Source: Symsagittifera roscoffensis (lineage: Eukaryota; Xenacoelomorpha; Acoela; Convolutidae). Taken from it: a DNA stretch of 60,000 nucleotides. Below are positions 1-10,500 of the stretch, one piece after another. Made by a program: the position numbers and the translations under genes. Each line of letters starts with the position of its first letter. The first letter of the stretch is position 1. Under the pieces are notes generated by a model that worked only from the letters and a program-made list of their open reading frames with translations, had not been told where the DNA came from and did no database searches. Location of the stretch: NCBI RefSeq assembly GCF_963678635.1, contig NC_087067.1, positions 51,454,233-51,514,232 of the forward strand. Direction: 5' to 3'.

Positions 1-787
1 TCAATTTGAAAGCTTCAAGGAACTCAAAAAACAAAAAAAAACATGGCTTTAATCTTTTTCAATTTTTAGAAATTTGTATGAGTGACATTTTTTTCTATAA
101 AAAATAACTTGAGAAAACTGTATCAACTTGAAAACTAGGTATCTTTTTCATTCTACTTGGAAATCTTAAAATTGAAATCCACTTTTGAAACTTTCGCCTC
201 ATTTGCACTTTCATTATTGAAGAGCATAATGTAATTTCCATCAATCTAATGAAATTTGATTGAACTTTCAGAATTTGCGCACAAATTTGTGAATTTTTCC
301 CAGAAAGGAGAAAAATTTTTAACACGACGCATATAAGTGTTCTCACTACGATCAATGAGGCTAACAAAAATGAAGTCGAAATTTTTCGAGAGCAGCCATG
401 TCTCATTCACCAACACACTTATAGAACGAAAATTCTCATTTGACAAGTTCAACCACGCTAATAAATTGTTATTGGCAAACCCTAGTGTTTAAAAACTGAA
501 ATCAAAACGAAAAAATCTACGTCAACATACAAAACATCTTCCCTCAAAGATTTCATGTTTACTGCACAATTAAAGTTTATCGAATGTAATAAATGTAATA
601 TCGAGTTGTAAAATTGAAGAAATGGATGAATCAGTAGGCGGCATAAACAATATAATTGACGTTTGATTAAAAACTAGTTAACGGAGCTGATGCTCTTTTG
701 ATTCACTATGTTCACTGACACTTCATAAAAAGCATATGTTACGCATTCTTACGTCAATAACAAGACCCAATAATTCAAAAATCACAC
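1..787. other. AT-rich non-coding stretch, left edge
   Basis: I see no convincing exon here. It lies downstream, on the minus strand, of the last recognised exon of the FAM117-like gene (788-947). That exon ends with two leftover codon bases, so at least one further exon must follow. I could not find one here with both good splice sites and the conserved family C-terminal block, so it probably lies left of the window. Confidence 0.4.
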
Positions 788-3700
788 CTGTCTTCATGTA
801 TGACCTCGACTCTCTCACAGCCTGCGGGGGGTTCTCTTGCGAATGCATTGGGGGAGCAGCCTCCACTCAGAGACGCCTTTCTCCCTCCTCCTCCACTCGC
901 AGATGAGCCTAGACAGCGGGGACTAGGCGGCCATAACAGGGAGGACACTGCAAACAGTTATGCCCGATTTTCGTGAACAAAAAACCCAAGCATCATTTTA
1001 CAAATAGTAGAGAAAAGAATTTCGTACAGTTGTTTGAGCTCCTTTCCTCTGCTGAGAATCTCTCAAACTCCACTGGACATTTGCGGCCATCGAGAAGACT
1101 GAAGCTCTGAAAGGATATCACACTGACTTCACATCAACAAAAAACAATTCAAATTACTTTTTTTGAAAAGAAGTTTTGAATTGCTTTCCAAACTCTGAGC
1201 GATGATGACCAAGATAACGCTCAGTTTGATGAAACACACCAAAAGGTGAGAGACTCAAACAGTAATCATCTATATTCCTAATTAATGAAGTAAAATCTAG
1301 TCATTGAGAGTCTAAACCTTGTTTTGAGGGTACAATATGATCGGTTCAACTGATTTTATAAAACATGTTCTTGTGAACTCACTGTGTCGTAAGAGAAAGT
1401 AGGAATGCACTCCAGTTCGATTGCACTGTCTATACTACTCCTTTGTCTGTGTTGTTGACTTACACTTCCCACAGGGGAACTTCCTGAGCTGAGAGTCAAA
1501 GACAAATTCTGTAGCCCATTACTACCTAAACCCCCCATTCTAGTTTAACACAATTCACCACTAGGCATTAACCAGCTCTAATTCAGCTCAAAGCCCTACG
1601 CTGCCATCGAACGAAGGTAGCGACTTGCATCCTTCCTAGATAGCTAGTATTTGTCAAAGGGTTTTTCATCTAGCTAACTCAATACGGCTAAATTTTGACT
1701 GAGCAACCATAGCTGACATTTTCACAAAAGAAATGCCCACGGTGCTTTTTAATAATAACAACTAATTCAGGAGAGCTCGTTAAATTCTTCAAAAAAAAAC
1801 GGAAAAATATGGAAACTTGAGTCATAAGACCGTTCGCGTGGCATGTCTGTTAAAAATTCGATCATTCAAAGTCTGAATTTGAGCGGAAGACTGTTTAAAC
1901 TTGAGCAAAGCATTATACCTAATGGCGATCCAATAGGAAATCCAATCACTGAGTGTCTTCCGCTGAATGAACTCGAGTTAGGGGTTGCGCTTAGAGGTCG
2001 TTGGGCTTTGCCAGCATTCGGAGAGAATTGACAACGTCCACAAGAATTACCAAATGACCTGCCTGAACTTTTAAGAACTTTCTTTATCCGTAACTTCTGT
2101 AAACAACCAAAACATACTTTCAAAACAAATAAGACTTGAATAAAAAGAGTGAAAGGAAAACCTATTACTCAAAGCCAACTAAGTCAACAATTTATGTTCG
2201 AAAAAATAATCACAATTTTTACATAGTTCCGAAACACAGAGGCGAAGCGTTCGTTCCTTCGCACCACTTGCGATAGGACACAAACACAAAAAAAAACATA
2301 AGAAGTCGAAAAAATGAAAAATGTTGAAAAAAACTATGCCTACAAAAATTTAAATTTTTATTTGTATCGAAAGAAACTTCATTCTAGGCAAACGTGCCAG
2401 ACATTCGACAAAGAGGCGAAGCGAGGCTTCGCAACACCTGGGATGCAAAAAAACACAGTACGTTACAAAATACTATATGGAAAAAAGACAGAGGTCAACA
2501 AAATTCTGAAAAACTAAGTTAAAAAGATTCCTTGAAAAAATAACTTGAAGATATGGACTAACTACAGCTACAAAATGTTCATTTTTAAATCTGATGAAGT
2601 TCATAAACAGTCTTTATAAATCATTTCCCGAGCGGCAACAAAGGCGACAAACTTTGGTAAAAAAACTGTTGAGGCGAAAACAAAACTGCTGTCATAATAA
2701 ATCGCATACGGATATATTTTGTCCTTGAAATTACTTAAGTTCACTGAGCCGAGACAACATAAACTAAAACTTTATGTTTTAAAAACAAAAAAAATGAAAA
2801 AAACCTCAAAATCAGACTTGGTAATTTACGAATTGCTGAACTTTCAGTTATAGCAAAAAAAACTTTAAATTGGAAGAGAAGTAATCCAATAAAAACCTTA
2901 AGACTTTTAAAATGGTATTTAAAAAAACAAACAAAAAATGAACCGATGGAAACTAGGAGGAAAACCATGAACCCTAAAAACCCTGAACCCACTTTCTGTA
3001 AAAAAAAAGATAGAACCCGAAACGGGCTTTATCTAATAACTACTTAAAGTATAGTAGTTATATTTGAATTTTCAAAGAAATTGAGCATGCCAGAAAATAA
3101 AGATAAAATGAGTCCTGTGAGCAAAATTATTTTAGGAAAAAAAGTCTAGTACCCGATTGCAATACTCTTGCCTATCGCAAGGGTGACGCTATTGCAATAT
3201 CCCTGCTTATTTTTTTTTCATATTATTTCTCATACTTCGTCAGCTGGAATGAGAATTGGCCGAAATGACAGGACTAGATGTAATAACTATTTCTTAATGA
3301 GGGCTTAATTTTAGGGGGAAAATATTTTTTTCCCCACAATCCTATATTTTTTCGAATGTAAATTTATCTTTATTACTTAGTTGCAATCATAATTTGTTCA
3401 ACGGGTAGACGTCAAGTAGGCACATACTGCGCCTTTTGTCTATGCCCTCCATTTTGTTGATTTAATAATTTAAATAAATTGATGCTTGTATTATCAACTA
3501 TATGGAGAAATAAATTCTTCTTCTTCTTTATCGCAACGGTTAATATCAAATAAGCAACGAACCAAAGTTACGAAGAGGAAACAAAACCAGAAGACTTTTA
3601 GCAGATTTCAGTTGAGCCGGAAAAGAATTGATTTCATCACAGATAGGCGCAGCGTAGCTTTGCGCCACTTAATTTTTCATTTGAGTAGAAATTGCCCCAA

Positions 3701-5051
3701 ATTTAGTTAGATTTGCTGCTGAGGCAACTGATCCGACAAAAAGGCAGACTAAAAAATGTCCAACAAAGCTTTTGTTACGCGCGGACAAAAAAAGGACCTG
3801 GACGGATTCGAACCATTAACCTTTGTCTTTTTAGGCAGGTGCATTAGCTCGTTGCCACATGTGCGAATTAACGTCTGACTTTTGATTTCATATGAACCAA
3901 AGGTAAAATGATTCAAGAGATTCTATTAAACTAGTTGTCAAGCCGAAAAAGTATAAATTCCGGTTTGATAACGCTTCCTAATCGCAAGCGTTAAAAAACC
4001 GTGATCTGACAACTAAGCCGACAAATTCAAAGCTTACAAACGAAAGTCCGAAAATTAAATTTTAAGGGGAAAAAATTCAATTGCATACATATTGGAAAAA
4101 AAACAAGGTCCGACCGAGATTCGTCCCCAGACCTAGAGTGCAAAGGCGACGACGCTACCTTTAGGCCAAGTTGTTCTAAACTGATCGAACTCAATCTGTT
4201 TCGTTAAAATTGAAATTCCTTTTTTTGGTAAATAAAGTATTTTACTACTACTACTAGGAAAAAACTTGGAAATTGTTAGGGTTCCATCATAAAGCAAGTT
4301 GAAAATTTGTACGAAAAGTTGCATGGGAAAAGAAAAAAGTGAGGTTCCCGATTACAAGACACTTCCTCTTGCAAGTATGAAGAACAATAAATCCCTTCCA
4401 AAAACAAACATCTAGATTTCAATAATCTAGATTTCAGAAAGACGCATATCATACTTAAAACTTACGTCTCTATATGTCGTATTTTCATCGCCATATGAAC
4501 ACAGAGAAGAGAGTCTCCGATGCTGCCGAATTTCGTCGACACACTTGCATAACTAAAAGGATTATAAAAACAAAATATTCAAGACGGCATTTCTGGGCTT
4601 TCAACAATAGTGACTTTTAAAGAACTAAAATTACATAATTTGAACAGAAAAAAAATCAGTTTAATAGAACTCCAACTATCTTCATTACAATTTAACTATA
4701 CAAATCGCTTACCTTAGAGTTCCGATAGTCTCTATGACTTCTTCTACTGTAGGAATTAAGTGCATCTACAGAACAAGTTCTTCTGATACTATGGCTGGCT
4801 TCAACGGGTGATAAAATTGTATTACTCAAATCATATTCAAGGGCATTTGCTGGACTTCGATTTCCGATATGAAACATTGGAGAGTCTCGTTTTAAGATAG
4901 GTTTGATGTTTGATATGTCCGCAAAACAAGCTTCACTGCTTCTGAAGCTAAAATTATATGTAGCCTTGACCGGGAAATTTTTGGAATTTCGTCGAACGAG
5001 TGATGAGTTTTCCTGATCAGGACTTTGGGAAGATGGCACCGCGCACTCCAT
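788..5051 (-). CDS. FAM117/GLCCI1-family protein, multi-exon host gene, 3' end missing
   Basis: I assembled this gene from six open exons with GT-AG borders and compatible phases: 5051-4713, 4552-4466, 2096-1919, 1525-1383, 1106-1028 and 947-788. The ATG at 5051 lies six bases after a good acceptor (TATTTTCCAG), so an upstream 5'UTR exon is likely. Exon 1 contains SIRRTCSVDAL, exon 2 RQHRRLSSLCSYGDEN, exon 5 LLDGRKCPVEF and exon 6 AREPPAGCERVEVIHED. In that order these match the conserved blocks of vertebrate FAM117A/B and GLCCI1 (RRTSSLD, HQRSASWGS, PDGRRAP, KREPPEGCERVKVFEE). The family is Ser-rich and of poorly known biochemical function; GLCCI1 is glucocorticoid-induced. The exon order, phases and final motif are strong evidence. 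Weaker points are the acceptor of exon 4 (GGTTTAG at 1526) and a possible missed exon in the 2.4-kb intron, where the family's coiled coil would be encoded. A giant retrotransposon starts 777 bp upstream of the ATG. Confidence 0.72.
3793..3868 (-). repeat. tRNA-derived relic (SINE-like), copy 1
   Basis: On the minus strand this reads GTGGCAACGAGCTAATG (box A-like), then GGTTCGAATCC (a perfect Pol III box B / T-arm), then CAGGTCC and a T-run. The 5' half does not pair with the 3' acceptor strand, so it is not a functional tRNA. Two similar pieces at 4094-4170 and 5537-5605 also end in a GGACCT- or GGTCC-like box followed by T-runs, which suggests a tRNA-derived SINE family. Confidence 0.5.
4094..4170 (-). 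repeat. tRNA-derived relic (SINE-like), copy 2
   Basis: On the minus strand there is TGGCCTAAAGGTAGCGTCG (box A-like), later GGACGAATCTCGG (a decayed box B), then CGGACCTTG and a run of T. The arrangement matches the copy at 3793-3868. It lies inside the host intron. Confidence 0.45.
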
Positions 5052-5536
5052 AATATCTGGAAAATACTAGAAACCATAATTTTACAGAAATAATATTTAA
5101 AAGTAAATTCTCAAACGTTTTCGCAATAATGTTCATTTGCAGGATGTATAACGTAGCCAACTGAGTTTGAAAAAAATAATGAATGCAAAGAAACGGAAAA
5201 AAAACTGACCTGTCTTCAGAAAAAAAAACACGACAAGGTTAAAAGGTGGGAGCAAGGTCGAAGTTTAATTAATAAATCAAACCGCGAAAAACCAAAATTG
5301 AGCCTGAACCCTTTTCACGGCATTTTTATAATCGCTAAGGCCTATATAAGTTTTCACAACGTTCATTACTCTTAAAGATAATCATCTAAGCACATAGGCA
5401 AAGCAGAATTTTCAAAATACAAACTAAATTTTCCAGAAGCTTTCAAAATGCAAACAAGCGAATATTTGTGCCAGATCTAGGCTGACAAAAAAGTTACCAC
5501 GAATGTATGAAATGGTCGAAAATTTTCATTTCCACA

Positions 5537-5605
5537 AAAAACAGGTCCCGACTGTAATCGAACTTCGGGAAATTGTGTCTCAATCATGGGTGTTATTAAT
5601 GCATC
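5537..5605 (-). repeat. tRNA-derived relic (SINE-like), copy 3
   Basis: The minus strand has AGTTCGATTACAGTCGGGACC followed by TGTTTTTT, a box B-like segment with the same 3' block as the two intronic copies. Box A is not clear. It is the weakest of the three. Confidence 0.35.
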
Positions 5606-5635
5606 AAAAACACAGTGCACTCCTTGATTTTATAA

Positions 5636-5706
5636 AGAAAATTGGCAAAACTTCTTATCACAACAATTAGGCTAATTTTTTCGATAAGAAGTTTTGCCAA
5701 TTTTCT
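5636..5706. repeat. perfect 24-bp inverted repeat with 23-nt loop
   Basis: Bases 5636-5659 and 5683-5706 are exact reverse complements (core TTGGCAAAACTTCTTATC). The second arm is followed by a short direct repeat containing CCAATTTTCTCAAACTTA. It lies between the FAM117-like first coding exon and the 3' LTR. It could be a small foldback element or a cruciform-forming sequence; no TSD is obvious. Confidence 0.75.
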
Positions 5707-5827
5707 CAAACTTACTTCTCAAACCAATTTTCTCAAACTTATTTAACAGATATGTTATATTTGATGTTTGTGACTGAGCGTCGAGCGCCCTTTGGGTGCT
5801 TTTGAAGACAGGTCTGTCAAGTGGCTT

Positions 5828-6747
5828 TGTAACATTCGCCCGGAAGATACATATCGACGGATAACAAAACTAAGTCTTAACACGACTGGCTAGCGTCTAA
5901 ACAGAGCTTTGCATGTTTTTCACCGTCTCTACCAAGCCAGTACTTTTCGGTGGTCTTTCTTACATCAGGCTGACAAAAACGTTACTGTTCTCCGGCTTCG
6001 ACCAGAACGCTCAAATTAACTGAATTACATGCAAAGTTAGTGAGCTCATGGCTGGGTCTCAGTATCCCCAGACCACGAGGTCACTCCTAAAAACAGGGCT
6101 ACTACTTATCATATTACTATTGTTTTTGTTCAGTAGATAAAAATCATCATCTCCATCGAAGATGGATCAACCCTTTCCCCCAACTCCTAGCACCTCATCC
6201 TTGTCAAAACTAATCAAAATATCAGTTAAATTCAAGTCAGGACATGACAGGATGCTAAAATTCAATACAAGTTCATAAAAGTTCCCGTCCCGAGACCCTT
6301 CCGGATTCTTGAATCCGGCGAATCAAGCTCCTTAACCTCAGGTTCACGCTAACTCGGAGGGCTGGTTTTTACCCTTCACCGTTGTTCGCAACGGCCTTGC
6401 AACTATTGTAACAGCACAATAGTTGCAACTCGGAACGTCCTCTGCTGTTCGGTAGTTCGTTGTTGTTTTTTAGTCTCGATTTTCGTACTGTTAGTAATCG
6501 CAGATAAAGTTGTTCTCTTTCTTTCTGCTATTTTAGCTAAAATGGCCGTCTCTGACGTTTCTCAGAAATATGACGTCATAATTCGAATTTTTAAAAATTA
6601 GAATTCCAGAATCTTCTAGCCTTCACCGTTTGGCTAATCGTTCAAATAATGTCCTTATCCGTTCTAAATCGCCAATTCGGAAGGCTTGCTGCTAAAATAC
6701 CGAATTCTGCAGAGACTGCATTTTGGCCATTCTGGTCGAATGTCACA
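5828..6747 (-). repeat. 3' LTR of the giant gypsy element
   Basis: This 920-bp repeat is nearly identical to 29503-30422 and 36489-37408. On the plus strand it starts TGTAACATTCG and ends CGAATGTCACA, an imperfect 11-bp terminal inverted repeat. It contains three close hairpins: 6301-6318 (CCGGATTC-TT-GAATCCGG), 6379-6394 (CCGTTG-TTCG-CAACGG) and 6397-6428 (13-bp stem TTGCAACTATTGT, loop AACAGC). Transcription from it would run leftwards into the FAM117-like gene. Confidence 0.95.
6301..6428 (-). promoter_or_regulatory. cluster of three stem-loops in the LTR
   Basis: Three perfect inverted repeats lie within 128 bp: an 8-bp stem with 2-nt spacer, a 6-bp stem with 4-nt loop, and a 13-bp stem with 6-nt loop. 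The same cluster is in the other LTR copies (29976-30103 and 36962-37089). In an LTR RNA they may shape the R/U5 region, for example for polyadenylation or dimerisation; this role is inferred. Confidence 0.6.
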
Positions 6748-6760
6748 TACTCCCCGGACA
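6748..6760 (-). other. polypurine tract next to the 3' LTR
   Basis: In element sense the bases before the 3' LTR read ACTGTCCGGGGAGTA and then the LTR starts TGTGACA. The purine run GGGGAG sits two bases from the LTR, as expected for the plus-strand primer. The diverged related remnant keeps the same junction at 43869-43885, which supports this reading. Confidence 0.75.
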
Positions 6761-7567
6761 GTCCGGTCAATGTCCTCATTGAATCGCGCAATGTTCTAAA
6801 TGGTTACAGTGTCATCGAACAGAATTTACAAAATGCACGAAATTACTTTTACCTACGTCACATCGACTCACTGCAGAATATAAATGGCATCATACTACAT
6901 CACTATAGCCTTCAAATTCTTTCATTAATCTGCACATTGAGGATATGACTTAAGATAAAACATATTTTCTGACTTCCAGTGTCAATATCCCGATTGAAAC
7001 TTTTTCTCCTAGATTTAAAAGGTGTTGGCTTGCAGGACAGTCCTGCCAACCAACAAGCTAAAATTATCCTACTATGCTCCTTCCCTTCGGAAATCTTGCT
7101 TGTTTATTGTCCTGAATATTAAAACTAAGAAACTTTGTGGTTAGAAAGAACAATGCAACAACCTCCCTCCTCAAGAAGTTACTCCAGTTTTTCATGTCAC
7201 CACAAAGTGATCAGTCTTCCTAAGTGATTAAAAACAATCATGCAGGCTGGAATATTTAAATATACTCTTCCCTCAAGCCTTTCTAAATAAATAATAAGTG
7301 AGTGTCTCTAAAGCCACTTCAACTAAAACCAAAATGCAAATTTATAAATGCAACAATTTCCAAACTCAACTTAAATGTTTCAGTTTTCAATTACAACTTG
7401 GTTGCTTGGTTTCTCACTTGAGTTTTTCACACACATAAAACAATTTTGAGTTTTAACTTTTCTTCATCATCCCTTTGTTCTCTTCTTTTTTCGTCGTTTA
7501 GAAGTTCTAAAACTTCTAAACTCTTCTAATTTTCTTTCTTGTTGCCTCTTGTTTTCTCGACCATTCA
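6761..7567 (-). other. 3' UTR of the gypsy element
   Basis: About 0.8 kb lies between the ORF3 stop and the polypurine tract. I see no long ORF of its own and no recognisable domain. A related remnant at 43463-43868 has a 3' UTR of about 0.4 kb in the same position. Confidence 0.6.
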
Positions 7568-10500
7568 TCAATGCTCCATTTCCTCCTCCTGTGACGCTGA
7601 CTCTGCACTCTCGGTCTCCGTGTCTTGTAGCACGTCATTGACTATCCTGACGCTGTTGGAAGCCGTCCTCCAACACTTCTGCTCTTCCACCCTCTGTTTA
7701 CAGCAAGGTAGGGGATCCACGTTTGATTCTCTGTTTCTACAGAAGCTGTTGTGGAGACACAACGCCACGTTTCTTTCCAAATCTTCTTTCAGCATCTCTG
7801 CCCTCTCACTTCCACTACGCTCGCTCGTCCTGGAAATTCTTTTCACAGCGGTGGTCACTGCATTCCGATGGGTCACGAAAGTTCGCTTGAAAGCTCCTGC
7901 CCCAATGTCCAGCTGATATCCACTGTACACTCTGCCATGTTTCGACATATGCTTTTTCGCATACTCGTACAACCATGCAGTCATGTTAGCTCTGAACCAT
8001 GGCATCAATCGTTTTCTTGCCCATATCTTCTTCACTTCCATCGGAATGTTTAGAACTTTGCACATTGTCTCAAAAAGATCTAAATCTTTTAGACAATCTA
8101 ATTTCTGCAATTGTTCTCTCGTCGGTGCCTCCTGTCTATTATTTTCTCTCACATGAGCTTCCAGCCATCGTATCGCCATCATAACTCCCACTATCACTAT
8201 TGTTATGGGCTGTGATGAATCTGGTAAACCCATGGAGAGCAGCTCTCCAGAGTCCCAGATCAACACCAGATTACTACGCTTGGGATACCACCAGGTCTGC
8301 AGCAAGCAGTGGCAAGGAAACTCGTCATGTGTCAACATGATGCTCCTCCAATTCCGTTTTCCCGAAGCTTCCAGCAATGGCTCCACTTCCATCATCACTC
8401 GGTGGATCTCATCATTCTCATCTACTGCATTGTAAGCTGTGACAGTTGATCCTCTCTGTTTCTGTTTTTCAAAGTCACTGAAGTTCCCGCTCACATATCC
8501 CATGAACTTCTTTCCTAGTATTGACTCCAACTCCTCTTTGGTTCTTTCTGGGACTGCTGAGAACATCTTACATAGTAACTCGTAAGACTTTTCAGACATT
8601 CTCGCCAATCTCACGCACTTTGGCACTGAGAAAGCTTGATCCACGATCGTTCTTGTACTCTTCACGTCCACAGCCACGAAATGTACAGGGTATCTGCTCT
8701 TGCACATTGGAGCCAACGTTGAACCCACCAAATATCGTGCTCCTGATGGTCTACAATAAGTTTCGCTGTGTCTGATGTTCATCTCCGTTTCGATTGCTTC
8801 CCTCCATTTTCCTATATACTTCTGCTCAGTCTGCAGAACTCCTGGGAATACTTCTACGCTGATGGCTGTGACCATCTCATGTTTCTGTTCTAGATTCAAT
8901 AGTGACTCTAAAGAACCAAACATGCTGTAGAATCCTAGTGCTGTCACTAGATTCACATCGGTTCCTCCATGGCAATCTGCTATCAGTTCCGTTTCCGTTC
9001 TTGCTTTCATCACTACATTTCCAAACAATACCGTCAACTGCTTGTGTTGTTTCTCCAGGGTTTTCACACAGTCTAGACTTCCACAAACGTGACCCTCTAG
9101 TCCACAGACTTCCGCCAGACAGCTACCAGGTTTGACCCAGTCTTCTGGTCCCCAGCCAGGCAACTCCACTCTATCTTCTCCGTTGCTCTTAGAGGCTGTT
9201 ATCATCACATTATATATGATGTTGAGGTCACGCAGGTTACAGTCCACATTCAGTTCCCTCTGTATGTCCTGTGTCGCCCGTAATATTGAGTCAGCGTTGG
9301 GACTAGGACACCACGATGGCTTCATCAATTCCCACACTGCCATCAAGCTCGTTCTCAGTAATTCATCTGAGAATCCCAACCCAAATTCCACTCTCTTGTC
9401 GGATTTTGGTACTGAAGGTGCAGTCACCTCTTCTTCCAAGACCAATCCCAATTTGGCCTGTGGATTGTTAACGCTCTTAGTCGTCACAATTCTGGACGTC
9501 CAGAATCTTAGTAACACCGCCTGCTCATAATCAAAGAAGCAATCACGTATGTCTTCACTCAGGAAAGGATTGTATGCCATCCCTATAATCCCGGATACAT
9601 AGCTATATGACTTCTTCTTGATCGGTCCACAGTATTCACTGGATTTTGGCAATGCTCCCATAGATTCTTTAGTGAGCCTCAACTCCTTGTTTGAGAATCT
9701 CCTGATCTCGTCTATCTTTTTCATGGGTTCCAATTCTTCAGGTTCTTTCATGTTCACCCTCATCGGTTTACTTTGCTGCATATCCAGCATTGCTAGCAAG
9801 AACATGGCTTTCGTTCGCTCATCGCCTTCCTTCAACATTTTAACACAAGTGCTTATTGCAGGTACTGAAATCTGCTCTATCAGGAATCGAATGAAACAGA
9901 GAGCGTCTCTCCGCTTTGCACACGCTACTGCTGCTCCCTCCTGGACTATCAGATCCCTCAGATTCGTCATAAGGAAAACTTTTTCCTCCTTTGATCTCTT
10001 CCTTTCTTCTGAATCATATTCTTCGCGAGTCAGTCCCATCATGCACCAGGCGAGCCTGAGTTGTAATTCTGTCCTTACGTAAGGTACTGCCACGAGAGCA
10101 TGTATTCTTGGCGTAGTCCTCATTTCCTCTTCGAAATACCTCAATACTACTGCTTTCCATGGAAGGCTCACCAACTGCTCGATCGTCTCCGCCTGTACGT
10201 CAGACGACGCCAAAGTTCCGTACGCCTTCTGCTTGAGGGTGGTGCCTTGCAACATTGTTTCCAGATAACCCTCCATGGCTTTTTCTTCTTCCAGGGCCAT
10301 TACATGCCCTCTAGCCGAGTTTCGGTATTCCAACATCTCCATGTATCCACCGGTGGGTTCATCTATCGACACTGTCTCAGACACTGTCAGTCTGTTGTAT
10401 TCCACTGGTGTTAGTTGTCCTGCAACACTTCCCTTTCCATGATTCATTGGAGATGGCTTGAAGTCCCTCATTTTACTCTCTCCACATTGACTGAGTATTT

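Larger units (their letters stand above)
2097..4465. other. large intron of the FAM117-like gene with hairpin repeats
   Basis: No exon is recognised in this 2.4-kb intron, and one small exon may have been missed. It contains short GC-rich hairpins in AT-rich DNA, for example GAGGCGAAGCG followed by CTTCGC at about 2404-2433, GGCGCAGCG...TTTGCGCC at 3645-3664, and a similar one at about 2240-2265. It also contains two tRNA-like relics, listed separately. Confidence 0.45.

Noticed and set aside
2741-2992. Phe-rich hydrophobic minus-strand ORF in the host intron
   Set aside because: Composition follows the A/T-rich DNA; no splice sites in phase with the neighbouring exons.
3793-3868. Functional tRNA gene
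   Set aside because: Box B is perfect, but acceptor and D-arm strands do not pair, so it is a relic or SINE.
6649-6948. 99-codon plus-strand ORF across the LTR boundary, and the 68-codon versions at 30324 and 37310
   Set aside because: They run across the LTR end into different sequences and are antisense to the element; chance frames.
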